Shown here: positions 38,471-47,861 of the stretch, in pieces
Position numbering within the stretch: position 1 is the stretch's first letter
How the letters are laid out: every line of letters begins with the position of its first letter
Origin: Microcoleus sp. AS-A8
GTDB lineage: Bacteria; Cyanobacteriota; Cyanobacteriia; Cyanobacteriales; Coleofasciculaceae
Direction: 5' to 3'
Assembly (NCBI GenBank): GCA_039962225.1
Contig: JAMPKV010000022.1
Span: 1 to 64,000 of the forward strand
DNA: 64,000 nucleotides
The notes under the pieces: model-generated
Seen by the model: the letters and a program-made list of their open reading frames with translations, nothing else
What the model was told of the DNA's origin: nothing
Database searches by the model: none
Translations under genes and position numbers: made by a program

Positions 38471-39424
38471 GTGTCTCAAAAGCGGAGTCCCTGGGTAAAT
38501 CTAGTCTTGGTGCTGGCGATACTGGCTTTTGTTGGTATTTCGATGATTCCTTTGCTGGGCATCGTCCTATCGGATAATTCACCGTCAACGGAAGCCACCA
38601 CCGCTTCGACGCCGACCATTCCGGCGCAAAAGCAAGCTGAGCTAGAAGCTCAGGCCAGAGGTTACGAACTGGTGGTGCAGCGAGAGCCCCAGAATTCATC
38701 CGCCTTGCGGGGTCTTCTAGAGACACGGCTGAAGCTAGGAGATATTCAAGGGGCTATTCCTCCCCTAGAACAGATGGCAAAGCTGAATCCTGACCAATCT
38801 GAATACGCCGTCTTACTGGCTCAGGCAAAGCAGCAGCTCGGTGACAAGGAAGGAGCCGCTCAAACCTATCGCTCGACCTTAGTCTCGAAGCCGGGGAATT
38901 TGGATGCCCTGGAAGGTCTGGTGGGTCTCTACGTCCAACAAAAGCGCCCAGAAGCCGCTATTGGTCTGCTCCAAGATACCCTCAAAACAGCAACGCCGAT
39001 TAATGATATGAAACCGGGCACTGTGGATGTGATCTCGGTGCAGCTATTGTTGGGTTTGGTTTACGCCAATGAGAAACGCTACACAGAAGCGATCACCATT
39101 TATGATGAAGCGATCAAGACCAACAAACAGGATTTTCGACCCACACTCGCCAAAGCCTTGATTCTCAAGGAACAGGGTAAAGTCGCCGAGGCCAAACCCC
39201 TGTTTACAACCGCTGCTTCCTTAGCACCACCGAAGTACAAAGATCAAGTCGCTCAACTAGCCAAAGAGGCGACAGAACCCAAGAGTGCTTCGCCTGGTCA
39301 AGAATCACCCAATGGCAAACAATCCCCGGCGAGTCCGCCTTCTGCCTCTCCTAGCAATCAGCCTGCCTCTCCAGGCAATGCTCCTGCGGCTCCTAAAGCC
39401 ACAGCGGATTCTCCTGGAACCTAG
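38471..39424 (+). CDS. Membrane-anchored TPR protein
   Basis: This 317-residue protein starts at GTG (AGGAAG just upstream) with an N-terminal signal-anchor (residues about 9-33, VNLVLVLAILAFVGISMIPLLGIVL). It is followed by a Ser/Thr-rich stretch and at least four TPR units (about 60-260), then a Pro/Ser/Ala-rich tail. The topology suggests a TPR domain on the periplasmic or lumenal side. Cyanobacterial homologues include Ycf37-like proteins tied to photosystem I, but this assignment is uncertain. It overlaps nothing and ends 9 bases before the convergent lipoprotein gene. Confidence 0.82.
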   Translation: MSQKRSPWVNLVLVLAILAFVGISMIPLLGIVLSDNSPSTEATTASTPTIPAQKQAELEAQARGYELVVQREPQNSSALRGLLETRLKLGDIQGAIPPLEQMAKLNPDQSEYAVLLAQAKQQLGDKEGAAQTYRSTLVSKPGNLDALEGLVGLYVQQKRPEAAIGLLQDTLKTATPINDMKPGTVDVISVQLLLGLVYANEKRYTEAITIYDEAIKTNKQDFRPTLAKALILKEQGKVAEAKPLFTTAASLAPPKYKDQVAQLAKEATEPKSASPGQESPNGKQSPASPPSASPSNQPASPGNAPAAPKATADSPGT

Positions 39425-39432
39425 GATGATTT

Positions 39433-40932
39433 TCAAGAGCGAGGTTGAGGCCAAGGAATTTGAGGATTATTCGCCAACTGGTTCGCCACTGCGGCGGCTC
39501 CATAGCGGTTCAGATGGCTGGGGTCGGAAAAATACTCGTTGCGGTTGGGCCACTCCCTCCCCATGTCGATAAAAACCAATCCATCACCCGCTTGCTTCTG
39601 CATCATCTGCTGAAATTGCTGTTCTCGCAGTCGGCGCACTGAATCTAAGTAATCTTGATTGAGGGGCAAGTTGACGAAAACCAAGGGCATCTGTTGCTGC
39701 TTGGCCATCGCTTTGACTGAATTGAGTGCAGTGGCTTGCTGGCCGGCTAAATTGAAGGGCTGATAATCCGCATCGTACCGACCAGAGACTCGTGGCTTTT
39801 TCTGATAATAGCTACTAGGCTCAAAACGGATATCCAGGGGGAGGAAACCATTGGCTTTAATCGCCCAGCTACTGTAGCCTGTGATGTTTCGAGCCATCGC
39901 CAGCCGAGAAGGTGCTGTGATCTCATCTAGCTCAGTTAAGAGTAGCTGTTCATCTGGGGCGGGGACGGAATGCCTCGTCGCCTCCAAGGGTACTCCGGCC
40001 ATCCACCACGGCCCCGAAGTCGCCACCGCGATCGCTGAGCGGCTTGCCGGCTTGAGCCGCTGTGGACTGATTCTTGACAGGGAAGTCCCTGGTAAGTCTT
40101 CACAGGTTTCAGTGGTTTCAGAGCCGTTTTGAGGCAGTGTAGGGCGCTCACCTGCCATCAAGCGCTGATATCCAGCAGATGCCACCATGCTGTTATAGGT
40201 TCGGTCGGGTCGCCCACTGTTAAACGCACGTACCCCATCCGCCCAGAGAATTAAGCGTGGCAGTTGTTCGCTCTTTAAAAGTTGCCGCAACTGAAAATCA
40301 ACAATTTGGGCGGTTCCACCATTGACGCCAAAGTTAAAGACTTTGAGATTGCCTTTCCCTTGAGCGGCTAATGCTTGCTGCAACTGCTGAGGATCGATGC
40401 CTACTAAAGCACGGGAACTCCCGACAATCAACACATCGGGCTGACCCACAGCGGAAATATAGGAGAGATACAGCAGTAGTTGCTCGTCAAAGATTGGGTT
40501 ATCAAAACTTGTAAAGGGCAGTGAGGAAGTAGCGGTTGATGCTTTTTGGATAGCCATATCCAGGTATTCGAGATACTCAGCGACTTTTTTCTGTGCAAAA
40601 GCACGTTTGGGACTTTCTGGGGAAACAGCTTGCATTGCCCCGATCGCTTGTACCCAGCTTGATCCGACTAAATCCCAATCTTGTTTAGATTTAGCCGATT
40701 GTGATAATGTCGCCGCCCTCATCGCTTTGTCAATTCCCTTGGTGAAGGGATCGATGCGGAGGCAGTTTGAGGGAGAGTCTTGGGACACAATGGAGCGTGT
40801 AGTGGACTGACGTGTTGATGAGGAGGTCTTGTGGGGGAGAGTCTCAGGTTGTGAGAAGGGGGAACAGCCCGTGGTCAAGGTCAGCAAGGCTAAGGTGGCG
40901 GCACCATGAAGTTTCAGGCAGAATTTAGCCAT
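39433..40932 (-). CDS. SGNH/DUF1574-like lipoprotein
   Basis: This 499-residue exported protein begins with a lipoprotein signal (ATLALLTLTTGC, lipobox TTGC at about residue 23) and a Ser-rich linker. An alpha/beta domain from about 150 carries the GDS-like nucleophile block VLIVGSSRALVGID (Ser in SSR, about residue 173) and the C-terminal catalytic block DPSHLNRYGA (Asp and His, about residues 477-480). This is the layout of SGNH hydrolases and of the cyanobacterial DUF1574 family, often linked to envelope polysaccharide acyl transfer. The substrate is unknown. It is convergent with the TPR gene. Confidence 0.82.
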   Translation of the reverse strand: MAKFCLKLHGAATLALLTLTTGCSPFSQPETLPHKTSSSTRQSTTRSIVSQDSPSNCLRIDPFTKGIDKAMRAATLSQSAKSKQDWDLVGSSWVQAIGAMQAVSPESPKRAFAQKKVAEYLEYLDMAIQKASTATSSLPFTSFDNPIFDEQLLLYLSYISAVGQPDVLIVGSSRALVGIDPQQLQQALAAQGKGNLKVFNFGVNGGTAQIVDFQLRQLLKSEQLPRLILWADGVRAFNSGRPDRTYNSMVASAGYQRLMAGERPTLPQNGSETTETCEDLPGTSLSRISPQRLKPASRSAIAVATSGPWWMAGVPLEATRHSVPAPDEQLLLTELDEITAPSRLAMARNITGYSSWAIKANGFLPLDIRFEPSSYYQKKPRVSGRYDADYQPFNLAGQQATALNSVKAMAKQQQMPLVFVNLPLNQDYLDSVRRLREQQFQQMMQKQAGDGLVFIDMGREWPNRNEYFSDPSHLNRYGAAAVANQLANNPQIPWPQPRS

Positions 40933-41214
40933 AATTCAATTCAAGAGTGAGTTATACATCAACACTCGACTCCTTGTACTGTGGCTCCCCGAAGTTGGAG
41001 CGTGCCTCTAGGATTAGGATGTCAGTGGTGAGAGATTCCTAGAATTCATTATCATTGCCACTGACCCCTCCTTGAACCGACGTTGTCTTGGTAGTCTGAT
41101 TGGGCTTGACAACAGGAAAGCGATGTGCAAAATTTTGTGAGCAGTGACTTGTCTTGCATTAAAACCCTTGACGCTGAGTGACTCAGTCCACGGACACAAC
41201 GCAAGATTATAAAA

Positions 41215-41565
41215 ATGCTCGGAGTTTTCTTTTTCTTTTTATTTTTCGCCCTCATTTGCCTGTGGCTGCAACTGCCCAAGCGACAGACGACGACGGCTAC
41301 TAGCTCCTTGAACGTGGCTTTACCAACACCGACTCCGGAGGAATTCTCCGAGAGTACCGATAACGGCATGGCTTGGTGGGTGAAAATTGTTACGGAAACA
41401 CCACATTGCACGTACTTTTTTGGGCCATTTGAGAGTTCCAGCGAAGCGAAACAGAATCAAAGCGGCTACCTAGAAGACCTCGAACAGGAGGGAGCGCAGG
41501 GAATTGAGGTTGCCATCTTGCAAGATCGACCTGAAACTCTCACAATTTATGACGAACAAGAGTGA
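41215..41565 (+). CDS. DUF1816 protein with N-terminal membrane anchor
   Basis: This 116-residue protein has an N-terminal membrane helix (LGVFFFFLFFALICLWLQL, residues 2-20), a short linker and a C-terminal DUF1816 domain (MAWWVKIVTETPHCTYFFGPFESSSEAKQNQSGYLEDL). DUF1816 is restricted to cyanobacteria and is similar to CpcD-like linker folds of phycobilisomes. The domain's function is unknown. The next small membrane protein starts by overlap, so the two are translationally coupled. Confidence 0.85.
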   Translation: MLGVFFFFLFFALICLWLQLPKRQTTTATSSLNVALPTPTPEEFSESTDNGMAWWVKIVTETPHCTYFFGPFESSSEAKQNQSGYLEDLEQEGAQGIEVAILQDRPETLTIYDEQE

Positions 41566-41831
41566 GTTCTCTCAGTGAAAATAACCGAATGAAAGACCGA
41601 CTCGTCCGTTGGCTCAACCAATTTTTAATGCTAGATGTTTTTCTGGTCTTGTTGAGCTTTTTTTGGCTAGCGATCGCCGTTGTTGGGCGATCGCTTGGTG
41701 TTCCCTTAGGGCTTGATCTGTGGTATCGCCTGTGGGAGCCTGTATTTACTCCCGCGATCGGTCTATTGATGGCAGGCGCACTCTTGAGCGGACTGGCTAG
41801 CCAGATCTCCAAGCGACTTAACTCTAATTGA
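41562..41831 (+). CDS. Small two-span membrane protein
   Basis: The GTG at 41562 overlaps the stop of the DUF1816 gene by three bases (GTGA), so coupled translation is likely. An ATG at 41589 is an alternative start. The 80-89-residue product has two hydrophobic helices (about residues 20-42 and 56-80) with no known motif. Two GCGATCGC/GGCGATCGC sites lie inside the gene (about 41670-41696). Role unknown. Confidence 0.7.
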   Translation: MSSLSENNRMKDRLVRWLNQFLMLDVFLVLLSFFWLAIAVVGRSLGVPLGLDLWYRLWEPVFTPAIGLLMAGALLSGLASQISKRLNSN

Positions 41832-41924
41832 TTTTAGGGAATGGGTAATGGGGACAAAAAAGAGTTCTCCCTTCCCCACCCCCACTTTTCTCAGAGCGGG
41901 TCACAAACTTCTGCAAGATATGTA

Positions 41925-42662
41925 CTAAGCTTCTGCCTCATCGTTCGCAGGCTGAGCGGCTGCACTAAATTGATTTAGGAGTTCCTCAATAATCACTTGT
42001 GGCTCATTGGTTTCGATTCCCAATTGTTGAGCAACAACTTGCAGGAGGTTGGGGTCTTGTTGCAACCTAACTAACAACTCATCCAGCGTGATGGTTTCAG
42101 TGCCTGAGGTATCCTCATCGGTTTGTTCACCTTCTGGCTCCAAGGAGGCTACATCAGGAAAAGGCTGTGTCATCAACCCATCTGGCCCCTCATACTCCCA
42201 AATCGCTCCGTTGGTATTCCTGTTTAGCAGTTGGCTGCCTATCTGATAGGCAACATTTCCCAGTTCATGTAAAGAGGGGATAGAGTTCACTTGATCCGCC
42301 AAATGCACGAGTCGCATTGCTAACTCATCGTTGGGTGCGGCTGACGCCAACACTCGTTCCCCAAAACGGCGCAGCCACGCAACCCAGTCCGCTTCGGTGA
42401 TGCGCCCTTGGAGTCCCTCAAACCAGCGCGAAACCCGTTGCTGATCCCAACCATGCCCCACGCCTTCGAGTAGTTGCCGAAACAGATACTCGTAATCTGA
42501 ATCTGCGAGTGGGGGTAGCGCTTGTTGCTCCCGGATTCCCTCATGAGAACCGGAGGAAGATGAATGAATTCGATTTCGGTAAGACGAGGATTGGGATGAG
42601 GTTCCACCGCCAAACAGACGTCGAAACAACCCCTTAAGCCACTGCCAAATCCGCTTGAGCAT
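41925..42662 (-). CDS. Conserved hypothetical protein, 245 residues
   Basis: This soluble protein has a basic amphipathic N-terminus (LKRIWQWLKGLFRRLFGGG, residues 2-20) that could bind membranes. It is followed by a Ser-rich stretch, a helical domain (DYEYLFRQLLEGVGHGWDQQRVSRWFEGLQGRITEADWVAWLRRFGERVLAS) and an acidic tail. The central part resembles a conserved cyanobacterial family without known function. It is divergent from the 174-residue gene. No catalytic motif was recognised. Confidence 0.72.
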   Translation of the reverse strand: MLKRIWQWLKGLFRRLFGGGTSSQSSSYRNRIHSSSSGSHEGIREQQALPPLADSDYEYLFRQLLEGVGHGWDQQRVSRWFEGLQGRITEADWVAWLRRFGERVLASAAPNDELAMRLVHLADQVNSIPSLHELGNVAYQIGSQLLNRNTNGAIWEYEGPDGLMTQPFPDVASLEPEGEQTDEDTSGTETITLDELLVRLQQDPNLLQVVAQQLGIETNEPQVIIEELLNQFSAAAQPANDEAEA

Positions 42663-42861
42663 CTGTCGCCCCTTTGCATCCCATCATTCCGATTTTAGAC
42701 CCCATGGTCTGCAAGAGCACGATTTCTTACAATTGAGCCATCATTTACCGGGTTACAACCGTTATCTATCCCCCTAAGATGGCGAAAATTTGTGAATTAC
42801 GAGACAATTCAGTTCTACAGCTTCCGGTTAATGACTCAATTGATCTCCTCAAAAATTCCTC

Positions 42862-43386
42862 ATGCAACAAAAAATCATCTGGCAACAAGGCAGCGATAAC
42901 CCTGAAAACGGGAACAACTTTGCCACCATCCAGCAATGGTGGGCAAGCCTCCATGACCAAAAAATTATGTGGCGACAGCGACTCATTCCCCAAATCCAAA
43001 TGGAGGATGTCAGCGCACTCGACTGGGAACCTCAACGATTTGATGAAGTATTTAAGATACAAATGCCCCAAATTCGCGGCATTACCCTCTACTGGCGTAA
43101 ACCTGACACCAATCAAGAACGCAGCACCACGCCCCGTAAGCTAGAACTGGACAAGTCTCAAGAGCAACTCTATATCTATCCCCAATCTCAGAAAGAACTC
43201 GTCATCCGTGTCAGTACCCCAGAACGGATTTATCAAAAACTGGCTCTCCAAAATCCGCAGTGGCAAGGCACGAATGTTGGTGAAAACTATATTCTGACAT
43301 TGCGAGACGAACAGCAAAAACTAGAAATCAAAATTACCCTTAGCCCAGCTAATCTCGACGAGCTTAAAGGTCAGTTGCCTGAATAA
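42862..43386 (+). CDS. Conserved hypothetical protein, 174 residues
   Basis: This soluble beta-rich protein starts MQQKIIWQQGSDNPENG and has the Trp-rich stretch IQQWWASLHDQKIMWRQRLIPQIQMEDVSALDW. No signal peptide or membrane segment is seen and I do not recognise the family. The ATG lies about 200 bases from the divergent neighbour, and a second upstream frame is a shadow. It runs in the same direction as the MscS gene, with a 54-base gap, so they may be co-transcribed. Confidence 0.65.
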   Translation: MQQKIIWQQGSDNPENGNNFATIQQWWASLHDQKIMWRQRLIPQIQMEDVSALDWEPQRFDEVFKIQMPQIRGITLYWRKPDTNQERSTTPRKLELDKSQEQLYIYPQSQKELVIRVSTPERIYQKLALQNPQWQGTNVGENYILTLRDEQQKLEIKITLSPANLDELKGQLPE

Positions 43387-43440
43387 TTGCTAATTCCATA
43401 ACCGCCTGTTTTCTAAAAGCCTGCGGTATGTCCTTTCTCT

Positions 43441-44595
43441 TTGAGTTTCACAGCCGAACTCTTACTATATTTCTTTGGTAACCCTTTGTTTAACCTTTTT
43501 AAGCCTCAACTCTCGCTTCTACCAATGATGCAATGGATTCTCCCCCTCGGCCTACTTTTAGGCAGCTTACTGGCTGGAGTAATCTTTGAAAAATTTTTCC
43601 TCAAAAAACTTAAAAAATTAGCAGCAAGAACGAACTTCTTTGGTTATGAATTAATTTTTGAAGCACTACACCGCAAAACCTTAATTTGGTTTTTTTTGGG
43701 GGGTCTGTATGCTGCCTTACTGACGGTTCCACTCGCTCCTGCTATTTTGACCCTTGTTCAGAAAATTATCACGATAGTTTTTCTCTATACCGCTACTCTC
43801 TTTTTGGCAAAGTTGGCGGGTGACTTTGTCTGCTTAGCCGGTCAGAAATCTAAAGGAGGATTACCTGCATCTTCTTTACTGAATAATTCGGTCAAAACCC
43901 TGGTTTTTGTGTTTGGTATCCTGATGATTCTTCAGGCATTAGGAATTCCCATTACACCCATTATCGCGACTTTAGGGATTGGTAGCTTAGCCGTTGCCTT
44001 AGCGTTTCAAGATACCCTGGCTAATTTGTATGCTGGCCTCTTCTTAATTATTTCTAAACAAGTTAAACCGAATGACTATATCAAATTGACGAGTGGCGAA
44101 GAAGGCTATGTTACCGACATTACCTGGCGGAACACAACAATTAAGGAAATTCCTAACAACTTAATTATTGTCCCTAATAAAAATTTGGCCTCAGCGATTT
44201 TTAAGAACTATCATCTACCCGCCAAAGAAATTGTATTTCAAGTTCCTGTGGGTGTTAGTTATGAAAGCGATCTCGATCAAATCGAACAAGTCACCCTTAA
44301 TGTGGCTCAAGAGGTTATGGAACATGTTCCGGGTGGTGTGCCTGAATTTAAACCGTTTATTCGTTATCAAGAATTTGGAGAATTTAGTATTAATTTTACA
44401 GTTTTCTTAAGAACCAAGGAATTTTTTGATCAACGTCTCGTTAAACATGAATTTATTAAACGCTTGCACAAACGATATCGAGAAGAAGGGATAGAAATTC
44501 CTTTCCCCACGCGAATTACTTATTTCAAAAATTTTAAAGAACCCAAACTTGAAAATCCCACAACTCCGCCAAGGCTAGAGTCGTGGGATTCTTAA
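43441..44595 (+). CDS. MscS-family mechanosensitive channel
   Basis: This 384-residue membrane protein has hydrophobic helices at about 26-48, 75-98, 105-125 and 150-170. The MscS pore helix and beta-domain signature (ATLGIGSLAVALAFQDTLANLYAGLFLIISKQVKPNDYIKL) is at about 182-220, followed by the GYVTDITWRNTTIKEIPNNLIIVPN beta domain. MscS channels open on osmotic downshift and release solutes. The frame begins at TTG 43441 with no good Shine-Dalgarno. An in-frame ATG pair at about 43525 (MMQWILPL) is an alternative start. It ends 25 bases before the convergent BON lipoprotein. Confidence 0.9.
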   Translation: MSFTAELLLYFFGNPLFNLFKPQLSLLPMMQWILPLGLLLGSLLAGVIFEKFFLKKLKKLAARTNFFGYELIFEALHRKTLIWFFLGGLYAALLTVPLAPAILTLVQKIITIVFLYTATLFLAKLAGDFVCLAGQKSKGGLPASSLLNNSVKTLVFVFGILMILQALGIPITPIIATLGIGSLAVALAFQDTLANLYAGLFLIISKQVKPNDYIKLTSGEEGYVTDITWRNTTIKEIPNNLIIVPNKNLASAIFKNYHLPAKEIVFQVPVGVSYESDLDQIEQVTLNVAQEVMEHVPGGVPEFKPFIRYQEFGEFSINFTVFLRTKEFFDQRLVKHEFIKRLHKRYREEGIEIPFPTRITYFKNFKEPKLENPTTPPRLESWDS

Positions 44596-44620
44596 GTGAT
44601 AAAGCCTTTAAAGCTTAATG

Positions 44621-45112
44621 TTATTGCGCTTTTTTGTTGCTATCTTCAGGTTTAGCGGCAGCAACGGTGGCTTTAACCTGCACGGTCTTAACACCTTTGA
44701 TTTGTTTGGCCAAGGTTTCAATCTTGTCGAACTGCTGCTTCGTTGGGACGGTTCCGGATACAATCACCAGACCATTCTCTTTACCATCAACGATGAGCGC
44801 ACTCGCTGGAAGGTTAGCTTCTAGCTTGCTGCGAACTTCGCTGGCAATGGCCTCGTCATCTCTGCCTTCAGCTTTCCCGTCATTCAGTGCATTGTTGCGC
44901 TCCTCAGTCGCTCTGATGTCAGAATTCAACTGTTTCCGGCGAAGTTCGCTTTGAGCATCCGCCTGGGCATCCTTAGCTGCATCCGCCTCCGGAGCTTTTG
45001 GACTAGCTTCAGTTGTATTGGGAGCATCTGCCGCTGTTTTGGCGTCGTTGGCGCAAGCTGCTGCACCAAACAATAGAACACCAGAGAGTAGAAAAGTTGT
45101 CAGTTTTTTCAT
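44621..45112 (-). CDS. BON-domain lipoprotein
   Basis: This 163-residue exported lipoprotein has signal MKKLTTFLLSGVLLFGAAAC, where the AAAC sequence is a lipobox (Cys about residue 20), and an Ala/Asp-rich linker. A C-terminal BON domain (about 83-150: DDEAIASEVRSKLEANLP, IVDGKENGLVIVSGTVPTKQQ, IKGVKTVQVKA) is typical of OsmY-like periplasmic stress proteins that associate with phospholipid. It is the second gene after the four-unit stress protein on the same strand, and probably part of the same response. Confidence 0.88.
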   Translation of the reverse strand: MKKLTTFLLSGVLLFGAAACANDAKTAADAPNTTEASPKAPEADAAKDAQADAQSELRRKQLNSDIRATEERNNALNDGKAEGRDDEAIASEVRSKLEANLPASALIVDGKENGLVIVSGTVPTKQQFDKIETLAKQIKGVKTVQVKATVAAAKPEDSNKKAQ

Positions 45113-45257
45113 TGTTATGTTTCCTGTATTAAAAGGGTTAATGATGGAAATGTATTAGAGGTGAGAACTCCTACACCCTTCGCAAAATTTCCGTGATTGG
45201 TGTTCTTTTCGTCCCTTCCGGTTGCCAAATCATCTGGCTAAATGGGAGGTGTAGAGG

Positions 45258-45291
45258 GGAGCAGGAACCACCTTTTTATTACTCCTGCTCC
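45258..45291 (-). repeat. Hairpin between stress genes
   Basis: On the minus strand GAGCAGGA (45290-45283) and TCCTGCTC (45266-45259) form a perfect 8-bp stem. No T-tract follows, so it may attenuate or protect mRNA rather than terminate it. Confidence 0.5.
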
Positions 45292-45314
45292 TCAAGCTTT
45301 TTGAGAGAAACCTA

Positions 45315-47861
45315 TCAGGTCTGATCTCGGCGGTCAATAATGATCACTTCAGGATGATCGTCCACGACCTTGACCTCACCGTGAGTTTTAGTAACGCCTG
45401 GTGTAGGGTTAGGCTCAATCACATTACGGGTAGCCGTGGGACTGGTAGTCGTGCGAGAGTCATGACGCTCACCTGACGGTGCATCAAAAATGTTCCAATC
45501 CTGAACACCGTGACGGCTCAGAATCGTATCGGCACGACGAATTTCATCTTCCGTACCATCTACCATCACTAGATAATCACCCCGGTTTACGCGGTCATTG
45601 TAGAAATGAGCCTGGTCATCGGGAATCCCTAAACCGACCAATGCACCTGTTAAACCACCCGCTGCCGCACCAATTGCGCCGCCTGCTGCTGTCGTCGCTA
45701 GGGCAGTAGCCAAAGCACCTCCGGCTAAAACTGGGCCAATCCCTGGAATTGCTAAGGCACCTAATCCAACGAGCAAGCCACCTAAACCACCGAGAGCCGC
45801 CCCTGTTCCAGCACCCGTTTTCGCGCCTTCATCCGTCATGGTACGGTCAGCGACATTGCCAACGTGAGGTTCTCCGGGAGTATCTTTGCCCACCAGAGAA
45901 ATTTGATTCATCGAGAAGCCGGAATCTTTTAAATCCCTCAGCGCGCCTTCGGCATCACGACGATGGGAAAATACGCCCACGGCACGATGACGGCGACCTG
46001 AATCCGGGCGATGGGTACCGGCGGCAACAGAACTGCTGTGGGTGCGATCGTGATCTGGGGTTGTATCATGACTACGACCAGCCTCCACGTCCCCTGTATC
46101 GTAAATGCCCCACTCCTGAATACCGTGACGGCTCAAAATGGGTTGAACACGATGAAGTTCGTCTTCTGTACCATCCACCATCACCAGATAATCACCCCGG
46201 TTCACCCGGTCGTTGTAAAAGCGGGCACGTTCTTCAGGAATGCCCAAACCAATCAGTGCACCAGTGATACCACCAGCCGCTGCACCAATGGCACCCCCAG
46301 CCGCCGTAGTAGCTAGGGCTGTTGCCAAAGCCCCTCCAGCAATCACAGGTCCAATACCGGGGATCGCTAAAGCACCCAAGCCAACCAATAAGCCGCCTAA
46401 ACCACCGAGGATACCTCCTGTCGCCGCACCGGCTTTGGCACCTTCGTCAGCCTTATTGCCCGTGGCGCGATCGCTCATTTCCACCCCGGCAATGCGGTCA
46501 TGATGGTCAGCATTTTTACCAACCACAGACACCCGATCCATGGACAAGCCTGCATTTCTCAATTCCTGAAGCGCGGTTTCTGCATCACGCCGATGGGGAA
46601 ACAAGCCTACTCCCCGATAACGACTCCCGCTGGCTGCTCCCTGGGAGTGAGTTCCATGGGAGTGAGTGTCAGGATTACTATAGCCGTGACTATAACGGTC
46701 ATCGTCTCCTACATTAAAAATTTCCCAATCTTGAATTCCGTGACGGCCCAGAATCGCTTCAGCACGACGGATTTCATCTTCCGTGCCATCCACCATCACC
46801 AGATAATCACCCCGGTTTACCCGGTCGTTATAGCCACGGGCGCGGTCATCAGGAATCCCTAAACCAACCAGTGCGCCCGTTAAACCCCCCGCAGCCGCAC
46901 CAATGGCACCGCCTGCGGCGGCAGTGGCGAGGGCTGTCGCTAACGCACCTCCAGCAATCACAGGGCCGATGCCGGGAATGGCTAGGGCACCTAATCCAAC
47001 GAGCAAGCCACCTAAACCACCGAGGATACCGCCTGTCGTTGCACCCGCTTTCGCCCCTTCGTCAGCCTGGTTGCCTGTGGCGCGATTGCCGGCATCTAAG
47101 CCTCCAAAATTATCGTTGGGATTGGCATTTTTGCCCACCAGAGAAACCTGGCGCATGGGGAATCCCGCATTTCTTAACTCCGTAATCGCGGCTTCGGCAT
47201 CACGACGGTGCGGAAATACGCCAACGGCACGCTTGTTGTGAACTAGAGCACTGCGGGGAGTCGTGGTAGCGGCAGCACTTGTGTGGGCGTGAGCGGCATC
47301 GGGATGATCATAGACGCCCCACTCCTCAATCCCGCGATGGCGTAAGATGGCTTCTGCACGACTAATCTCTTCATCCGTGCCTTCGACCAGGATGAGATAA
47401 TGCCCTCGCGAGATGCGATCCTGATAAACTCTGGCTCGCTCTTCAGGAATCCCTAAACCGACCAATGCGCCAAGGAGTCCACCTGTAACGGCTCCAATGG
47501 CTCCGCCTGCCAATGTGGTGGCGATCGCTGTTGCCGTTGCTCCAGCCAACATAATCGGTCCAATACCTGGAATCGCCAAGGTACCTAAACCGACGAGTAA
47601 GCCAGTGAGTCCCCCTACTGTCCCACCGGCGATCGCACCTGTTGTCGCGCCTTCGTCAGCTTTGTTGCCTTCGCTACGTTCGCGAACATCCTTACGGACA
47701 TCAGCACCAGCCATGTCACTATGCTGCTTATCTGCATCTTGTGTGATTACAGAAACTCTATCCATCGCAAAGTTAGAGTCTCTAAGTTCCCTAAGTGCTA
47801 CTTCTGCTTCGTGACGATTTGAAAAAACACCTACGGCTCTTTTGTGTTGTCTTAAAGCCAT
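45315..47861 (-). CDS. Stress protein with four YflT/glycine-zipper units
   Basis: This 848-residue protein is built of four tandem copies of one unit (about residues 1-187, 205-386, 413-592, 622-805). Each has a YflT/GSP17M-like alpha-beta start (RAVGVFSHRRDAExALRELRxxGF, VSxVGKxA), then a charged patch (RATGNKADEGA). Next comes a long glycine/alanine-zipper hydrophobic hairpin (GGLGGLLVGLGALAIPGIGPVIAGG, then ATALATTAAGGAIGAAAGGLTGALVGLGIP) and a strand block (NDRVNRGDYLVMVDGTEDEI). Single-unit proteins of this type are heat/osmotic stress proteins. The glycine-zipper part suggests membrane insertion. Spacers are His/Ser-rich. The DNA of units 2-4 is similar. Confidence 0.88.
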   Translation of the reverse strand: MALRQHKRAVGVFSNRHEAEVALRELRDSNFAMDRVSVITQDADKQHSDMAGADVRKDVRERSEGNKADEGATTGAIAGGTVGGLTGLLVGLGTLAIPGIGPIMLAGATATAIATTLAGGAIGAVTGGLLGALVGLGIPEERARVYQDRISRGHYLILVEGTDEEISRAEAILRHRGIEEWGVYDHPDAAHAHTSAAATTTPRSALVHNKRAVGVFPHRRDAEAAITELRNAGFPMRQVSLVGKNANPNDNFGGLDAGNRATGNQADEGAKAGATTGGILGGLGGLLVGLGALAIPGIGPVIAGGALATALATAAAGGAIGAAAGGLTGALVGLGIPDDRARGYNDRVNRGDYLVMVDGTEDEIRRAEAILGRHGIQDWEIFNVGDDDRYSHGYSNPDTHSHGTHSQGAASGSRYRGVGLFPHRRDAETALQELRNAGLSMDRVSVVGKNADHHDRIAGVEMSDRATGNKADEGAKAGAATGGILGGLGGLLVGLGALAIPGIGPVIAGGALATALATTAAGGAIGAAAGGITGALIGLGIPEERARFYNDRVNRGDYLVMVDGTEDELHRVQPILSRHGIQEWGIYDTGDVEAGRSHDTTPDHDRTHSSSVAAGTHRPDSGRRHRAVGVFSHRRDAEGALRDLKDSGFSMNQISLVGKDTPGEPHVGNVADRTMTDEGAKTGAGTGAALGGLGGLLVGLGALAIPGIGPVLAGGALATALATTAAGGAIGAAAGGLTGALVGLGIPDDQAHFYNDRVNRGDYLVMVDGTEDEIRRADTILSRHGVQDWNIFDAPSGERHDSRTTTSPTATRNVIEPNPTPGVTKTHGEVKVVDDHPEVIIIDRRDQT

